Below, in pieces: positions 7,043 to 7,089 of a stretch of 7,089 bases of DNA. Source of the stretch: an uncultured Lachnobacterium sp. (GTDB taxonomy: Bacteria; Bacillota; Clostridia; Lachnospirales; Lachnospiraceae); the NCBI GenBank assembly GCA_900549895.1, contig URQG01000097.1, forward strand, positions 1 to 7,089, read 5' to 3'. Numbering within the stretch: the first letter of the stretch is position 1; each line of letters begins with the position of its first letter. A model generated the notes under the pieces. It had not been told where the DNA came from. It saw nothing but the letters and a program-made list of their open reading frames with translations, and made no database searches. A program made the translations under genes and the position numbers.

Positions 7043-7089
7043 CTGTCTCTTATACACATCTGACGCTGCCGACGATCTTACGCGTGTAG
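7043..7089. other. Illumina Nextera adapter contamination (not genomic)
   Basis: Positions 7043-7061 are the 19-base Tn5 mosaic end used in Nextera libraries (CTGTCTCTTATACACATCT). They are followed by GACGCTGCCGACGA (7062-7075), the rest of the read-through adapter, then the 8-base index TCTTACGC (7076-7083, reverse complement of the S517/N517 index GCGTAAGA) and GTGTAG (7084-7089), the start of the P5 flow-cell sequence. The order adapter, index, P5 is exact. It is untrimmed library sequence at a contig end, not a transposon in the genome, and should be removed before any annotation. Confidence 0.98.

Noticed and set aside
7043..7061. Tn5/IS50 mosaic end suggesting a mobile element insertion
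   Set aside because: It is followed directly by library adapter, an i5 index and the P5 start, so it comes from tagmentation during library preparation.
7043..7063. N-terminal extension of PotA (MCIRDR) and an opposite-strand reading frame ending SLIHI
   Set aside because: Both are translations of the Nextera adapter, not of genomic DNA.

Overview
The window looks like chromosomal DNA of a spore-forming, low-to-moderate GC Firmicute, most likely a gut-type Clostridia close to Lachnospiraceae. This rests on a full-length Spo0A, AGGAGG-type ribosome binding sites, the lineage-typical DUF5688 protein and a clostridial-type glycogen synthase. The taxonomic placement is inference from protein character; no marker gene fixes the genus. 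The window appears to be the end of a draft assembly contig, because its last 47 bases are Illumina Nextera adapter and not genome.

Layout, left to right: (1) a short AT-rich leader (1-94) with a possible 0A box; (2) spo0A (95-886) and glgA (925-2376) in tandem on the + strand, 38 nt apart, with a weak hairpin and U-tract between them; (3) a strong hairpin (2383-2406) between the convergent ends of glgA and a DUF5688 gene (3301-2411, - strand); (4) an intergenic stretch with the terminator of the next operon (3398-3368); (5) a - strand polyamine ABC transporter operon in the order potA (5' end missing), potB, potC, potD (7042 down to 3441), with overlapping potA/potB and potB/potC ends and a 19-nt potC-potD gap; (6) adapter sequence at 7043-7089.

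How the genes work together: PotD is the lipid-anchored receptor, PotB and PotC form the membrane channel, and PotA is the ATPase of one importer for spermidine and/or putrescine. Spo0A is the master response regulator of sporulation entry. GlgA makes the alpha-1,4-glucan chain of glycogen (granulose), a reserve whose build-up is tied to Spo0A in some clostridia, so their adjacency is plausible physiologically.

I see no mobile element, CRISPR array, tRNA, rRNA or defence system, and no convincing undescribed system. The points most worth a second look are the adapter contamination and the false PotA N-terminus it creates, the spo0A-glgA linkage with its intergenic hairpin, and the uncharacterised DUF5688 protein.
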